DNA of 64,000 nt from JAUIAI01 sp041396585 (GCA_041396585.1 JAWKYG010000016.1:1-64000), one strand, 5' to 3'; shown: positions 34,801-44,630, numbered from the stretch's first letter. Notes: generated by a model not told the origin, from the sequence alone. Translations and numbers: made by a program.

Positions 34801-35091
34801 ATGGCCGCTTATGTGATCACGGATGTCCAGGTCAGCGACCCGGACAAATACAAGGACTACGCGGCGCTTTCGCCCGGTGCGGTCAAGGCCGCCGGGGGGG
34901 AGTTCCTCGTGCGTGGCGGCGCCACGGAGGTGCTCGAGGGCAACTTCCAGCCGGGCCGCGTGGTGGTGGCCCGATTCGAGTCGGTGCAGGCTGCGCGCGA
35001 TTTCTACAACAGCGTGCTCTACACCGAGGCCCGCGCCAAGCGCGCCGGCGCGACCAGCCACTTCAACATGTTCGTCGTCGAGGGCGTCTGA
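34801..35091 (+). CDS. DUF1330-family protein
   Basis: A 96-aa ferredoxin-like alpha-beta-barrel domain protein: AYVITDVQVSDPDKYKDYA, FLVRGGATEVLEG, RVVVARFESVQAARDFYNS. Function of DUF1330 proteins is not established. AGGAG lies ahead of the ATG and it is 10 bp after kdsA, so they are co-transcribed; the position between kdsA and eno is common in this order. Confidence 0.88.
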   Translation: MAAYVITDVQVSDPDKYKDYAALSPGAVKAAGGEFLVRGGATEVLEGNFQPGRVVVARFESVQAARDFYNSVLYTEARAKRAGATSHFNMFVVEGV

Positions 35092-35179
35092 GCTTCGGCC
35101 CGGGCGCGCGACGCGGTTCGGGGGCGGGGCTGCGCAGCCGCTTCCCCCAATACTGAATACCTATTGCAGAGAGAACGTC

Positions 35180-36462
35180 ATGACCACCATCGTCGACATC
35201 ATCGGGCGTGAAATCATTGACTCGCGCGGCAATCCCACCGTCGAGTGCGATGTGCTGCTCGAATCGGGCGTGATGGGCCGTGCGGCCGTCCCATCGGGCG
35301 CCTCGACCGGTTCGCGCGAGGCCATCGAGCTGCGCGACGGCGACAAGTCTCGCTACCTGGGCAAGGGCGTGCTCAATGCGGTGGAGCATGTGAACACCGA
35401 GATATCCGAGCCTTGCTGGGCCTGGATGCGGCCGAGCAGGCGTACATCGATCGCACACTGATCGACCTCGATGGCACCGAAAACAAGGCCCGCCTTGGCG
35501 CCAATGCCACGCTGGCGGTTTCGATGGCGGTGGCACGGGCCGCTGCCGAGGAATCGGGCCTGCCGCTGTATCGCTACTTCGGAGGCTCGGGCGCCATGGC
35601 GCTGCCGGTGCCGATGATGAATGTGATCAATGGCGGCGCCCATGCCAACAATTCGCTGGATCTGCAGGAGTTCATGATCCTGCCGATCGGTGCGCCCACG
35701 TTTCGCGAGGCACTGCGCTACGGTGCCGAGGTCTTCCATACCCTGAAGGCACTCGTGCATCACAAAGGCATGTCCACCGCGGTGGGGGACGAGGGCGGTT
35801 TCGCGCCCAGTGTGCGCAGCCACGAAGAGGCTATCCAGCTGATTCTGGAGGCGATCGAGAAGGCCGGCTATGAGCCGGGCAGCCAGATCGCGTTGGGCCT
35901 GGACTGCGCCAGCTCCGAGTTCTACAAGGACGGCAAGTACCGGCTCGAAGGCGAGAATCTCACCCTGAGCGCCGGCGATTTCGTCAATCTGCTCTCCACC
36001 TGGTGTGACAAGTATCCGATCATCAGCATCGAAGACGGCATGGCCGAAAACGACTGGGACGGCTGGAAGCTGCTCACCGATGCGCTCGGTGACAAGGTGC
36101 AACTGGTCGGTGATGACCTGTTCGTTACCAACACCGCCATCCTGCGCAAGGGCATCGAGCAGGGCGTGGCCAACTCGATCCTGATCAAGATCAATCAGAT
36201 CGGTACGCTGACGGAAACCTTCGCGGCGATCGAACTCGCCAAGCGCCACAATTACACAGCGGTGGTGTCACATCGTTCCGGCGAAACCGAAGACACCACG
36301 ATCGCGGACATCGCGGTGGCCACGAATGCGCTGCAGATCAAGACCGGTTCGATGAGCCGCACCGACCGGATTGCGAAATACAACCAATTGTTGCGAATCG
36401 AAGAAGATCTCGGCGACGTTGCCGAATACCCGGGGCGCGCGGCGTTCTATAATTTGCGCTGA
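35180..36462 (+). CDS. eno: Enolase, frameshifted as sequenced
   Basis: About 427 aa if one base is restored. It interconverts 2-phosphoglycerate and PEP in glycolysis. The N-terminal SRGNPTVECDVLLESGVMGR and PSGASTGSREAIELRDGD are intact. At 35408-35413 the sequence reads GAGCCTTGCTGG; adding one G (GAGGCCTTGCTG) yields the expected EALLGLDAAEQAYIDRTLID. The rest is complete: catalytic and Mg motifs GDEGGFAPSV, SIEDGMAENDWDGWK, LVGDDLFVTN, and VVSHRSGETEDTTIADIAV. Because eno is normally single-copy and essential, a sequencing error is the best explanation. Confidence 0.95.
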
Positions 36463-36647
36463 CGATGTGCGGCGGGTGATGCCCGTCGCCACGTTGACGA
36501 ACAGCCGATCGGCATCACGCGCAGGTGGCGGGCCCGTCGGCATTTTTCTGATGCCTGGTGTTCGGCTTTTCTGGCCGGATGCCGCGAGTACCGCCGCGGT
36601 TGAACGGCGGGCAATCGTGCCTTCGGGCCGACGCGGGGTGTTCGCCG

Positions 36648-36980
36648 TTGCGTTTTCTCCCACTGATTCTGTCGCTCACGCTTGCCACCATTCAGTGGCC
36701 GCTCTGGTTCGGTGACGGTGGCTGGCTCAATGTCTGGCGCCTCGATCGCGAACTGGAAAGCCGTCTGCGCAGCAACGATCTGCTGGCCGTGCGCAATGAG
36801 GCGCTGGCGGCAGAGGTGCGTGATCTGGGCAGCGGCTTTCTCGCCGTGGAGGAGCGTGCCCGCTATGAGCTGGGCATGATCGGCGTGGACGAGATCTTCG
36901 TGCAGATCAACGAGCCGGCAAGCCCGGTGACACAGCCGCCTGGGGCAGGGCGTTCCTCGAGCATGCATGCCAGCCGCTGA
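36648..36980 (+). CDS. ftsB: Cell division protein FtsB
   Basis: A 110-aa bitopic divisome protein. Starting at TTG 36648 it reads RFLPLILSLTLATIQWPLWF (membrane segment), then WLNVWRLDRELESRLRSND and a coiled coil (NEALAAEVRDLGSGFLAVEE), ending with RARYELGMIGVDEIFVQI, the family hallmark. FtsB links FtsL and FtsQ in septum formation. ATG codons upstream would add unrelated residues, so the TTG start is preferred. It follows eno, its usual neighbour, and overlaps the next MFS gene by 14 bp. Confidence 0.85.
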   Translation: MRFLPLILSLTLATIQWPLWFGDGGWLNVWRLDRELESRLRSNDLLAVRNEALAAEVRDLGSGFLAVEERARYELGMIGVDEIFVQINEPASPVTQPPGAGRSSSMHASR

Positions 36981-38205
36981 AGCCCAGCGATCCGGCCAGT
37001 CCACCGAGCCCGCCGAGGCAGCTTTCGAGCGCCGTCGTCGTGTGGTGTTCGCATCTGCTTTCGCCGTACAGTTCTTCGTGATCGGCGGCATGTTCGCCTA
37101 TGGCGTGTTCTTCAAGGCGCTCGAGGCAGAACTGGGCTGGTCGCGCACGCTGTTGTCGGCCGCCACCTCGATCAGCTTTCTCGTCATGGGCGTGTTTGCC
37201 ATGGTGGCCGGGCGTGCCACCGAGCGCTTCGGTCCGCGCGCGGTGCTGACCGTGTCTGGCGCCTGCTATGGCCTGGGGTATGCGCTGATGCTCTGGATGA
37301 GCGCGCCATGGCAGTTGTTCCTGCTCTATGGCGGCATGATCGGCCTTGGTCTGGCCTCGCACGATGTGGCCACGCTGTCCACGGTGGCCCGCTGGTATCC
37401 GAAGCGGCGCGGCCTGATGACCGGTTTCGTCAAGACGGGGACCGCGCTGGGGCAGATGATCCTGCCGCTGGCCGCCGCCGCCCTGGTCACCCAGCTCGGC
37501 TGGCGCCTGGCCTGCCTGACGCTGGGGATCGCCGCGGGCGTGGTGCTGGTGATCGCCGCGCAGGGCGTGACCCTGCCGAAGGCGGCTGCAACGGATCGTT
37601 CGAGCGCCGCTGCGCCGGCCGAGGGCTGGCCGTTCGCGCAGGCCCGTCGCAAGCGCCAGTTCTGGACGCTCTGTGCACTGCAGTTCATGTTCTTTCCGGC
37701 GCTGATGACCGTGCCGGTGCACATCGTCGTGCACGGCGTCGATCTGGGGCTGGACGTGGGTCGGGCTGCGGCCGTGCTGGCCGTGATCGGTGGCATCAGC
37801 ATGGTGGGCCGGATTCTGGTGGGCGGCTTTGTCGATCGGATCGGCGGGCGCAACGCCTATCTCGTCTGTTTCGGGGCGCTGGTCGCCAGCCTGTTTGCTT
37901 TGCTGAACATCACCGACCCGATCTGGCTGTTCGGATTCGCGTTGATTTATGGTTTCTCTCACGGCGGATTCTTCACCGTGGTGTCACCGACGATCGCCGA
38001 GCTGTTCGGCATGCGCTCGCACAGCACGATTTTCGGGATCGTGGTGTTCTGCGGCACGCTCGGAGGTGCGATCGGCCCCCTCCTGGCCGGCATGGTGTTC
38101 GATGCGCGCCAGAGCTATCAACCTGCCTTCCTGGTGCTCACCGGCCTGGCTGTGCTTGGTCTGCTGCTGGTGCTGACCTTGCGACCGTTGCCGAACTATC
38201 GCTGA
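36967..38205 (+). CDS. Major facilitator superfamily transporter
   Basis: A 412-aa transporter with 12 predicted helices. MFS loop motifs: AGRATERFGPRAVLTVSGAC (motif A-like) and its second-half counterpart VGGFVDRIGGRNAYL. GLASHDVATLSTVARWYPKR and GFSHGGFFTVVSPTIAELFG suggest the monocarboxylate/oxalate-formate-antiporter-like branch. Substrate unknown. The start overlaps ftsB by 14 bp. Confidence 0.9.
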   Translation: MPAAEAQRSGQSTEPAEAAFERRRRVVFASAFAVQFFVIGGMFAYGVFFKALEAELGWSRTLLSAATSISFLVMGVFAMVAGRATERFGPRAVLTVSGACYGLGYALMLWMSAPWQLFLLYGGMIGLGLASHDVATLSTVARWYPKRRGLMTGFVKTGTALGQMILPLAAAALVTQLGWRLACLTLGIAAGVVLVIAAQGVTLPKAAATDRSSAAAPAEGWPFAQARRKRQFWTLCALQFMFFPALMTVPVHIVVHGVDLGLDVGRAAAVLAVIGGISMVGRILVGGFVDRIGGRNAYLVCFGALVASLFALLNITDPIWLFGFALIYGFSHGGFFTVVSPTIAELFGMRSHSTIFGIVVFCGTLGGAIGPLLAGMVFDARQSYQPAFLVLTGLAVLGLLLVLTLRPLPNYR

Positions 38206-38226
38206 ACGCCGCCACGCCCGGTGGTA

Positions 38227-39123
38227 TCACTGGCGCGTCTTTGGCGCTTCGAGCGCATGCTCGGTGAACAGGAGGCCCGCGTCGACCTCATCGAAAGAAT
38301 AGTGCGCATTGCAATAGTCGCAGTCGACCTCCACCGTCTTCTGTTCGGCAATGATGTCTTCGACCTCGGCCTGACCGAGCATGCGGAGCATGTCGGCCAC
38401 ACGCGCTCGTGAGCACGAGCATTCGAAGCGGATTGCGCGGGTTTCCAGCGCGCTGACCGTCTCCTGCCAGAACAGGCGATGCATCGCCTGTTCTGCCTCG
38501 ATACCGAGGATCTCGTCGGGCGCGAGGGTGTCGGCCAGCGTTTGCACGCGTTCCCAGGTGTCGGCATCGGCTTCGATGCCTGCCGATTCGGGCAGTCGTT
38601 GCAGCAACAGGCCGGCCGCGCGCTTGCCGTCGGCGGCCAGCCACAGGCGCGTGGGCAATTGTTCGGAGCGCTCCATGTAGCGCTCGAGCGCGCCGGCGAT
38701 CGAGGCCCCCTCGAGCGGGACGATGCCCTGATAGGCCGGCGAACCCTTGCGTTTGGGATCGAGCGTGACCACGAAGCGCGCGTTGCTTGCCGGATCGAGC
38801 AAGCGCATCAGGTCATCGGCCTGATCCGGCCAGTGGGCGTCGGGGGATGGCTTGAGCACTGAGCGAAAACGGCCGTCGGCCTGGCACTCGACCACGATCA
38901 GACGGGCCGGCCCGTGGCCGCCGACGATCTGCGCGGTCAGGCTGCCCTGCTGCTTGAGCGTGCCGGTCAGCAACAGGCTGGCAGCGGTGAGTTCGCCCAG
39001 GACCTGCGCCGCCAATGGCGGGATCTGGTGGCGGCTCAACACATGCGCCCAGGAGGCTTGCAGGTCGAGCCACTGGCCGCGCACGCGCGGGCCGAGCATG
39101 AAGCGGGTGAGTCTGTCGGTCAT
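38227..39123 (-). CDS. hslO: Redox-regulated chaperone Hsp33
   Basis: A 298-aa cytosolic holdase switched on by oxidation. The C-terminal zinc centre is FECSCSRARVADML and DCDYCNAHYSF (CxC...CxxC). The N-terminal domain carries AAQVLGELTAASLLLTGTLK and SLTAQIVGGHGPARLIVVEC. Standard length. Convergent with the MFS gene. Confidence 0.96.
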   Translation of the reverse strand: MTDRLTRFMLGPRVRGQWLDLQASWAHVLSRHQIPPLAAQVLGELTAASLLLTGTLKQQGSLTAQIVGGHGPARLIVVECQADGRFRSVLKPSPDAHWPDQADDLMRLLDPASNARFVVTLDPKRKGSPAYQGIVPLEGASIAGALERYMERSEQLPTRLWLAADGKRAAGLLLQRLPESAGIEADADTWERVQTLADTLAPDEILGIEAEQAMHRLFWQETVSALETRAIRFECSCSRARVADMLRMLGQAEVEDIIAEQKTVEVDCDYCNAHYSFDEVDAGLLFTEHALEAPKTRQ

Positions 39124-39220
39124 GGTGATCGATGGATGGGCAGCGCGCGCAGCGGGGTCATAACGGGCAACGGCCGCCGGGTAGACTGTCGCGTTCTGCT
39201 GAAATTCGAAGGAGCGGGAT

Positions 39221-40165
39221 GTGGGCCAGTTTAACGAATCGGCCCGATTCCCATCGCCGATGGTTGTCGATCAACTGCCCGAGCCGCCGACGCCCGACCC
39301 CGGGGAGATCGCGGGCTTGCGCGAGCAGGCGTACGAGCACTGGGCGCAGGCCGGGGTCGATGCCAAGCTCGATGGCGTGCAGGCCTTATGGGCACAAGTC
39401 GTGGGCGTGGCCGGCGCCGATCGGGCGAGGGGCAACTCGGCGATACCGGGCGTGGTGTCGAACGCGCCCGGGGCGCGAGTCCTGGATACGGCCGCGCGCT
39501 CGGGCGCGGGGCTTGAACCCGGCCGGCCGGCCCGTCCTCGCCTGGTCGATCCGCGCAAGGTGCCCAGGCGCGGCGCTGGCGGCGCGCGCGCGCGCGCCGG
39601 CCTGCTGCACGCGATCGCGCACATCGAGTTCAATGCGATCAACCTGGCGCTCGACGCGGTCTGGCGCTATCCGGCCATGCCGCAGGCATTTGCGCTCGAC
39701 TGGCTTGCCGTGGCGGCCGATGAGTGCCGCCATTTCGGGTTGGTGCGCGCCTTGCTGCGCGAGGCCGGTCATGACTACGGCGACTTCGATGCCCACGACG
39801 GGCTCTGGCAGATGGCCGTGCGCACCCACGACGATCTGCTGGCGCGAATGGCCCTCGTGCCGCGGGTGCTGGAGGCCCGTGGCCTCGACGCCACCCCGCC
39901 GATCCAGGCCCGCCTGCGCGCCGCCGGGGACGAGGCGGCATGTGCGGTGTTGCAGATCATCCTCGATGACGAAATCGGCCATGTCCGCCTGGGCGATCAC
40001 TGGTTTCGGCTCCTGGCCGCGCAGGCCGGGCTGGATCCGGAGGCTGCCTATCTGGGCTTGATCGAGCAACACGGCGCGCCGATGCCGCGTGCTCCCTTGA
40101 ACCGCGACGCGCGTCTTGCGGCGGGATTCTCCGAGCGTGAACTCGGGCGGCTCGAGGCGCGCTGA
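39221..40165 (+). CDS. DUF455 ferritin-like protein
   Basis: A 314-aa protein of the DUF455 family, predicted ferritin-like four-helix fold. Metal-type residues are in LLHAIAHIEFNAINLALDAV, DWLAVAADECRHFGLVRALL and QIILDDEIGHVRLGDHWFR. The linker between residues 60 and 105 is longer and more repetitive than usual. It may act in tRNA hydroxylation-like or redox chemistry; function not settled. It shares the strand of the alpha/beta hydrolase 21 bp downstream. Confidence 0.85.
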   Translation: MGQFNESARFPSPMVVDQLPEPPTPDPGEIAGLREQAYEHWAQAGVDAKLDGVQALWAQVVGVAGADRARGNSAIPGVVSNAPGARVLDTAARSGAGLEPGRPARPRLVDPRKVPRRGAGGARARAGLLHAIAHIEFNAINLALDAVWRYPAMPQAFALDWLAVAADECRHFGLVRALLREAGHDYGDFDAHDGLWQMAVRTHDDLLARMALVPRVLEARGLDATPPIQARLRAAGDEAACAVLQIILDDEIGHVRLGDHWFRLLAAQAGLDPEAAYLGLIEQHGAPMPRAPLNRDARLAAGFSERELGRLEAR

Positions 40166-40186
40166 TCTCGTCGTACGATAACTCCG

Positions 40187-41077
40187 ATGACTCCATCTCC
40201 TTCGTATCTGCCCGCCCGCGCCAGCGAGACCACCCGGGTCGCCGTGCGCGGCCTGAATCTTCACCTGCGCCACTGGCCGGGGAACGGCTCGCGCCGCATC
40301 GTCATGCTTCACGGCTGGGCCGACGTCGGGGCTTCGTTCCAGTTCGTGGTCGATCATCTGCCGGCCCACTGGGATGTCTATGCCCCGGATTGGCGCGGCT
40401 TTGGTGCCAGCGATTGCAGCGGTAGCGACAGCTATTGGTTCTACGACTATCTGGCCGATCTCGATCGGCTGCTGGAAACGCTTTTCGGGGATGCTGCGGT
40501 CGATCTCGTCGGTCACAGCATGGGCGGCAATGTCGCCAGTCTGTACGCCGGGGTCCGGCCTCAGCGTGTGTCGCGGCTGATCAACCTGGAAGGCGCCGGG
40601 CTGGCGCCGACCGATCCCGCCCGTGCGCCAGAGCAGGTGGCGCGCTGGCTGGACGAACTCCGCGAGCCGCCGTCGTCGAGCGTGTCCGATGACCTGCCCG
40701 CGGTTGCCGCGCGCCTGATGCGTACGAATCCCCGGCTGCGTCCCGAACGGGCCACCTTTCTGGCCAGGCATTGGTCGGCGCCAACCACGGATGGCCGCTT
40801 TCGCATCTTGCTGGATCCGGCGCATAAGATCCGCAATCCGTATCTTTATCGGGCCGATGAGGTGCGTGCATGCTGGGCCGCGATTACCGCGCCCGTGCTC
40901 TGGGTGTTCTGCGAGCACATGAACGAGCGCCAGCGTTTCGTCCACAGTGCCGAATATGCGCACCGTTTATCGGCGATTCACGATCTGCAACGGGCCACGG
41001 TGGCCGATGCCGGTCATATGCTGCACCATGATCAACCTGAGGCCGTGGCGGCCTTGATTGAACGATTTCTCGCATGA
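40187..41077 (+). CDS. Alpha/beta hydrolase
   Basis: A 296-aa hydrolase. RIVMLHGWADVGASFQFVVD holds the oxyanion region; the nucleophile elbow is LVGHSMGGNVASLYAG (Ser about 112); WRGFGASD precedes it; the catalytic His is in VADAGHMLHHDQPE. Ester or similar substrate unknown. Overlaps the PHP gene as ATGA, so translation is coupled. Confidence 0.9.
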   Translation: MTPSPSYLPARASETTRVAVRGLNLHLRHWPGNGSRRIVMLHGWADVGASFQFVVDHLPAHWDVYAPDWRGFGASDCSGSDSYWFYDYLADLDRLLETLFGDAAVDLVGHSMGGNVASLYAGVRPQRVSRLINLEGAGLAPTDPARAPEQVARWLDELREPPSSSVSDDLPAVAARLMRTNPRLRPERATFLARHWSAPTTDGRFRILLDPAHKIRNPYLYRADEVRACWAAITAPVLWVFCEHMNERQRFVHSAEYAHRLSAIHDLQRATVADAGHMLHHDQPEAVAALIERFLA

Positions 41078-41967
41078 ATACCATCCCCGCAACCGCGGCC
41101 GATCCCTGGCGGATGAATGCCGATCTGCACAGCCACTCGAGCTGGTCGGACGGCGTGCTTGCGCCGGCCGAGCTGGTGCGGCGCGCGCACGCGGCCGGCG
41201 TGGAGCTGTTCGCGCTCACCGATCACGATGAAACCGGCGGGGTGGCCGAGGCGGCGGCCGAGGCCGCGCGCCTGGACATGAGTTTCGTGCCCGGGGTGGA
41301 GATCTCGGTCACCTGGGCGGGCAAGACGCTGCACGTCGTCGGTCTGGACATCGACACCCGGCATCCGGGCCTCGTGGCCGGTCTGGCCTCGATCCGTGCC
41401 GGGCGCGACGAGCGCGCCCGCGAGATGGCAGAACGCCTGGAACGGCTCGGCGTGAGCGGCGCCTACGAGGGCGCGATCGCCCAGGTGCGCAATCCATCGT
41501 TGGTGTCGCGCACCCACTTTGCCCGCCATCTGGTCAGTTCGGGCGTGTGTTCGCACATGGATGAGGTGTTCTCGCGTTTCCTCGGCGAGGGAGCCCCGGC
41601 CTATGTTCCGCATCAGTGGGCGCGGCTCACCGACGCGCTTGGCTGGATCCGCGACAGCGGCGGCGTGGCGGTTCTCGCGCATCCCGGACGCTACCGGCTC
41701 GACGGCATGATGCGCGATACGCTGATCGATGAATTCCGCGCCGGTGGTGGCCAGGCGATCGAGGTGGTCACCGGAAGCCACACGCGCGACCAGTATCGGC
41801 AGTATGCGCGGGTGGCCCTGGACGCCGGCCTCTATGGCTCGCGAGGGTCGGACTTCCACGGCCCGGGCGAGAGCCGGGTGGATCTTGGTGATCTGCCGCA
41901 CCTGCCCGATGGCGTCGAGCCGGTCTGGCCACACCTGTCGGTGCTCAGTGCGCCCGTGGGGGCCTGA
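41074..41967 (+). CDS. PHP-domain phosphatase (RNase AM / TrpH type)
   Basis: A 297-aa PHP phosphoesterase. Metal motifs are DLHSHSSWSDG, LTDHDETGG, FVPGVEIS, LAHPGRY and GSDFHGPGE. The family hydrolyses 3',5'-nucleoside bisphosphates and trims RNA 5' ends. It overlaps the next gene (YciO) as TGATG, an association also seen in E. coli (yciV-yciO). Confidence 0.92.
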   Translation: MNTIPATAADPWRMNADLHSHSSWSDGVLAPAELVRRAHAAGVELFALTDHDETGGVAEAAAEAARLDMSFVPGVEISVTWAGKTLHVVGLDIDTRHPGLVAGLASIRAGRDERAREMAERLERLGVSGAYEGAIAQVRNPSLVSRTHFARHLVSSGVCSHMDEVFSRFLGEGAPAYVPHQWARLTDALGWIRDSGGVAVLAHPGRYRLDGMMRDTLIDEFRAGGGQAIEVVTGSHTRDQYRQYARVALDAGLYGSRGSDFHGPGESRVDLGDLPHLPDGVEPVWPHLSVLSAPVGA

Positions 41968-42593
41968 TGACCATCCGCTTCGACATCCATCCGGACAACC
42001 CACAGCAACGGCTGCTCTGGCAGGCCGCGCAACTGCTGCGCGACGGTGGCCTGATCGCGATGCCCACGGATGCCTGTTATGTGCTCGCCGCCGGTCTTGC
42101 CGACAAGAACGCGGTGGAGCGGCTGCGGCAGATTCGCGGCATCGATGCCCGCCATCTGCTCAGCCTGATGTGTGCGGATCTGAAGCAGGTATCGATCTAC
42201 GCCCAGGTCGATAACGCCAAATACCGGTTTCTGCGCGAATGGACGCCCGGGCCTTACACGTTCGTGTTGCCCGCGACCAAGGAAACCCCGCGCCGACTCT
42301 GGCATCCGTCACGCAAGACCATCGGGCTGCGGGTACCCGACAATCCGATCGCGCAGGGTGTCCTTCGCGCGCTGGAGGAACCTGTCCTGGTCAGCAGCCT
42401 GGTGTTGCCTGGCGATGAACTGCCGCTGAACACGGCCGAGGACATCCTCGAGCGGGTGGGCAAGCGCATCGACGGCGTGATCGATGCCGGTGATCAGGGT
42501 TTTGACCCGACCACGGTCATCGATGTCACCGGTCCGACACCGGTTGTCGAACGGATCGGCTGCGGCCCGATCGAGGGCATGGTCGACGAATGA
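41967..42593 (+). CDS. YciO/Sua5-family protein
   Basis: A 208-aa protein of the YrdC/Sua5/YciO fold. KxR-type ligand residues: ATKETPRRLWHPSRKTIGLR and VPDNPIAQGVL; the N-terminal GGLIAMPTDACYVLAAGL and LLSLMCADLKQVSIYAQV are typical of YciO. Family members make threonylcarbamoyl-AMP for t6A tRNA modification, though YciO's own activity is weak. Coupled to the PHP gene. Confidence 0.9.
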   Translation: MTIRFDIHPDNPQQRLLWQAAQLLRDGGLIAMPTDACYVLAAGLADKNAVERLRQIRGIDARHLLSLMCADLKQVSIYAQVDNAKYRFLREWTPGPYTFVLPATKETPRRLWHPSRKTIGLRVPDNPIAQGVLRALEEPVLVSSLVLPGDELPLNTAEDILERVGKRIDGVIDAGDQGFDPTTVIDVTGPTPVVERIGCGPIEGMVDE

Positions 42594-42693
42594 CCCGCGC
42601 CGGTTGCTGACCGGGCCGGGCGCTGTTCACGAACCTGCTATCGCGGAATGCGCCATGTCGCGATCGATGGCAACGGCTTGATACAATCTGCCA

Positions 42694-43356
42694 ATGGATC
42701 TTTCGATCGTCCAGCTGGTCGCGGTGTATGCGATTCGGGTCATCTTCGCGATCACGCTGCACGAGGCCGCGCACGGCCTGGCCGCCTCGCGCCTGGGTGA
42801 CTCCACCGCGCGCGTGCTCGGCAGGGTCTCTGCCAATCCGCTGAAACACATCGATCCGGTCGGCACCCTGCTGGTCCCCGGGCTGATCCTGCTCGCCAGC
42901 AAGGCCATGGGCGGCATGATGTTGTTCGGCTGGGCCAAGCCTGTGCCGGTGGTGCAGCGCAATCTGCGCTCGCCCAAACGCGACATGGGCCTGGTGGCCG
43001 CGGCCGGCCCGGCCGCCAATCTCGTGATGGCGCTTGGCTGGGCGCTGATCCTGAAGGCCATGATCCTGGTCGGCGCGGCCAATTCCGGCACGGAGTTCTT
43101 TCTTCGCATGTGCGGCGCCGGTATTTCCGTGAATCTGGTGCTGGCCGTGCTCAACCTGTTGCCGGTGCCGCCACTGGACGGCGGGCGCATCCTGGTCAGT
43201 GTGCTGCCCGCGCGGCTGGCCGACCCGGTTTCCCGGCTCGAGCCCTACGGGCTGATCATCCTGCTGGTTCTGTTGGCCTCCGGCAAGCTGGGCGAGATCC
43301 TGTTGCCGATGGTCAATCTCGGCTATGACGTGCTCATCGCCTTGCTGGGGCTTTGA
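42694..43356 (+). CDS. Site-2 protease family membrane protease
   Basis: A 220-aa M50 membrane metalloprotease. Zinc ligands: FAITLHEAAHGLAASRLGD (HExxH) and LLPVPPLDGGRILVSVLP (the DG motif). About five membrane helices. Acts by cleaving membrane-embedded proteins; target unknown. TACAAT at 42682-42687, seven bases before the ATG, may be a -10. trpS follows 71 bp later. Confidence 0.92.
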   Translation: MDLSIVQLVAVYAIRVIFAITLHEAAHGLAASRLGDSTARVLGRVSANPLKHIDPVGTLLVPGLILLASKAMGGMMLFGWAKPVPVVQRNLRSPKRDMGLVAAAGPAANLVMALGWALILKAMILVGAANSGTEFFLRMCGAGISVNLVLAVLNLLPVPPLDGGRILVSVLPARLADPVSRLEPYGLIILLVLLASGKLGEILLPMVNLGYDVLIALLGL

Positions 43357-43427
43357 GCCGATGCCAAAGCCATCCACGCGCCTGGGCGCGAACGTATCCT
43401 CAACTGCTGTCTTAGAGTCGATCAATC

Positions 43428-44630
43428 ATGTTCCCTGACCGCGTGGTCTCCGGCATGCGCCCGACCGGTGCGCTTCATCTCGGCCATTATCACGGCGCCC
43501 TGAAGAACTGGGTGCGCCTGCAGACGGAGTACCCGTGCATGTACTTCGTGGCCGACTGGCATGCGCTGACCACCCACTATGAATCCTCCGAGGTGATCGA
43601 GGACAACATCTGGGAGATGGTCATCGACTGGCTGGCCGCCGGCATCAATCCGGAAGAGTCGGTGTTGTTCATCCAGTCGCGCGTGCCCGAGCATGCCGAA
43701 CTGATGGTGTTGTTGTCGATGGTCACCCCGCTGGGCTGGCTCGAGAGGGTGCCCACCTACAAGGATCAACAGGAAAAGCTCAGCGACACGGAGTTGTCCA
43801 CCTACGGCTTCCTGGGCTATCCGCTTCTGCAGGCGGCCGACATCCTGATGTACCGCGCCGCGTTCGTGCCGGTGGGTGAAGACCAGGTGCCGCACATCGA
43901 GCTCACCCGCGAGGTGGCGCGGCGTTTCAATCACCTGTTCGGGCGCGAGCCGGGCTTCGACGACAAGGCCCGCGAGGCGATCCGCAAGCTGGGCAGCAAG
44001 CGCGCCCGCATCTATCAGCAGATGCGCACCGCGTTCCAGGAGCAGGGCGATGAGCATGCGCTGGAGCGCGGCCGGGAACTGGTCGAGCAGTCGCAGAACC
44101 TGAGCCTGGCCGACCGCGAGCGTCTGTTCGGCTTTCTGGAGGGCAGCCGGCGCATCATTCTCAGCGAGCCGCAGGCCTTGCTGACCGAGGCCTCGCGGAT
44201 GCCTGGCATCGATGGCCAGAAGATGTCCAAGAGCTACCAGAACACGATCGCGATGCGCGAAGACCCGGCCTCCGTGGAGAAGAAGATCCGCACGATGCCC
44301 ACGGACCCGGCCCGGGTGCGTCGCAGCGACCCCGGCGATCCGTCCAAGTGCCCGGTCTGGGAGTTGCACTTGGTCTATTCGGACGAAGCCTGCCGTCAAT
44401 GGGTGCAGGAGGGCTGCCGCTCCGCCGGAATCGGTTGCCTGGACTGCAAGCAGCCCGTCATCGATGCGGTCACCGAAGAGCAAAAGGGCTTCGTGGCCCG
44501 TGCGCAGCCGTACATCGATGATCCGAGCCTGGTGCGCAATATCGTTGCCGACGGCTGCGAGCGGGCGCGCAAGATTGCCGTTGAGACCATGCGCGATGTG
44601 CGTGAGGCGGTGGGACTGAACTACGACTGA
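43428..44630 (+). CDS. trpS: Tryptophan-tRNA ligase
   Basis: A 400-aa class I synthetase. The HIGH-like motif is GALHLGHYHGALKNW and the KMSKS motif is GQKMSKSYQNTIAM. The length, longer than E. coli TrpRS, is typical of betaproteobacteria. Complete. The 3' end overlaps the convergent MFS relic by 10 bp. Confidence 0.97.
   Translation: MFPDRVVSGMRPTGALHLGHYHGALKNWVRLQTEYPCMYFVADWHALTTHYESSEVIEDNIWEMVIDWLAAGINPEESVLFIQSRVPEHAELMVLLSMVTPLGWLERVPTYKDQQEKLSDTELSTYGFLGYPLLQAADILMYRAAFVPVGEDQVPHIELTREVARRFNHLFGREPGFDDKAREAIRKLGSKRARIYQQMRTAFQEQGDEHALERGRELVEQSQNLSLADRERLFGFLEGSRRIILSEPQALLTEASRMPGIDGQKMSKSYQNTIAMREDPASVEKKIRTMPTDPARVRRSDPGDPSKCPVWELHLVYSDEACRQWVQEGCRSAGIGCLDCKQPVIDAVTEEQKGFVARAQPYIDDPSLVRNIVADGCERARKIAVETMRDVREAVGLNYD

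Noticed and set aside
32211..34802. Very long open frame on the minus strand across pyrG and kdsA
   Set aside because: It is antisense to two certain genes, has low-complexity His/Arg/Gly composition, and exists only because GC-rich codon bias leaves few stops on the opposite strand.
39386..40963. Long minus-strand frame opposite the DUF455 and hydrolase genes
   Set aside because: Complementary to well-supported coding genes and lacking any domain; a composition artefact.
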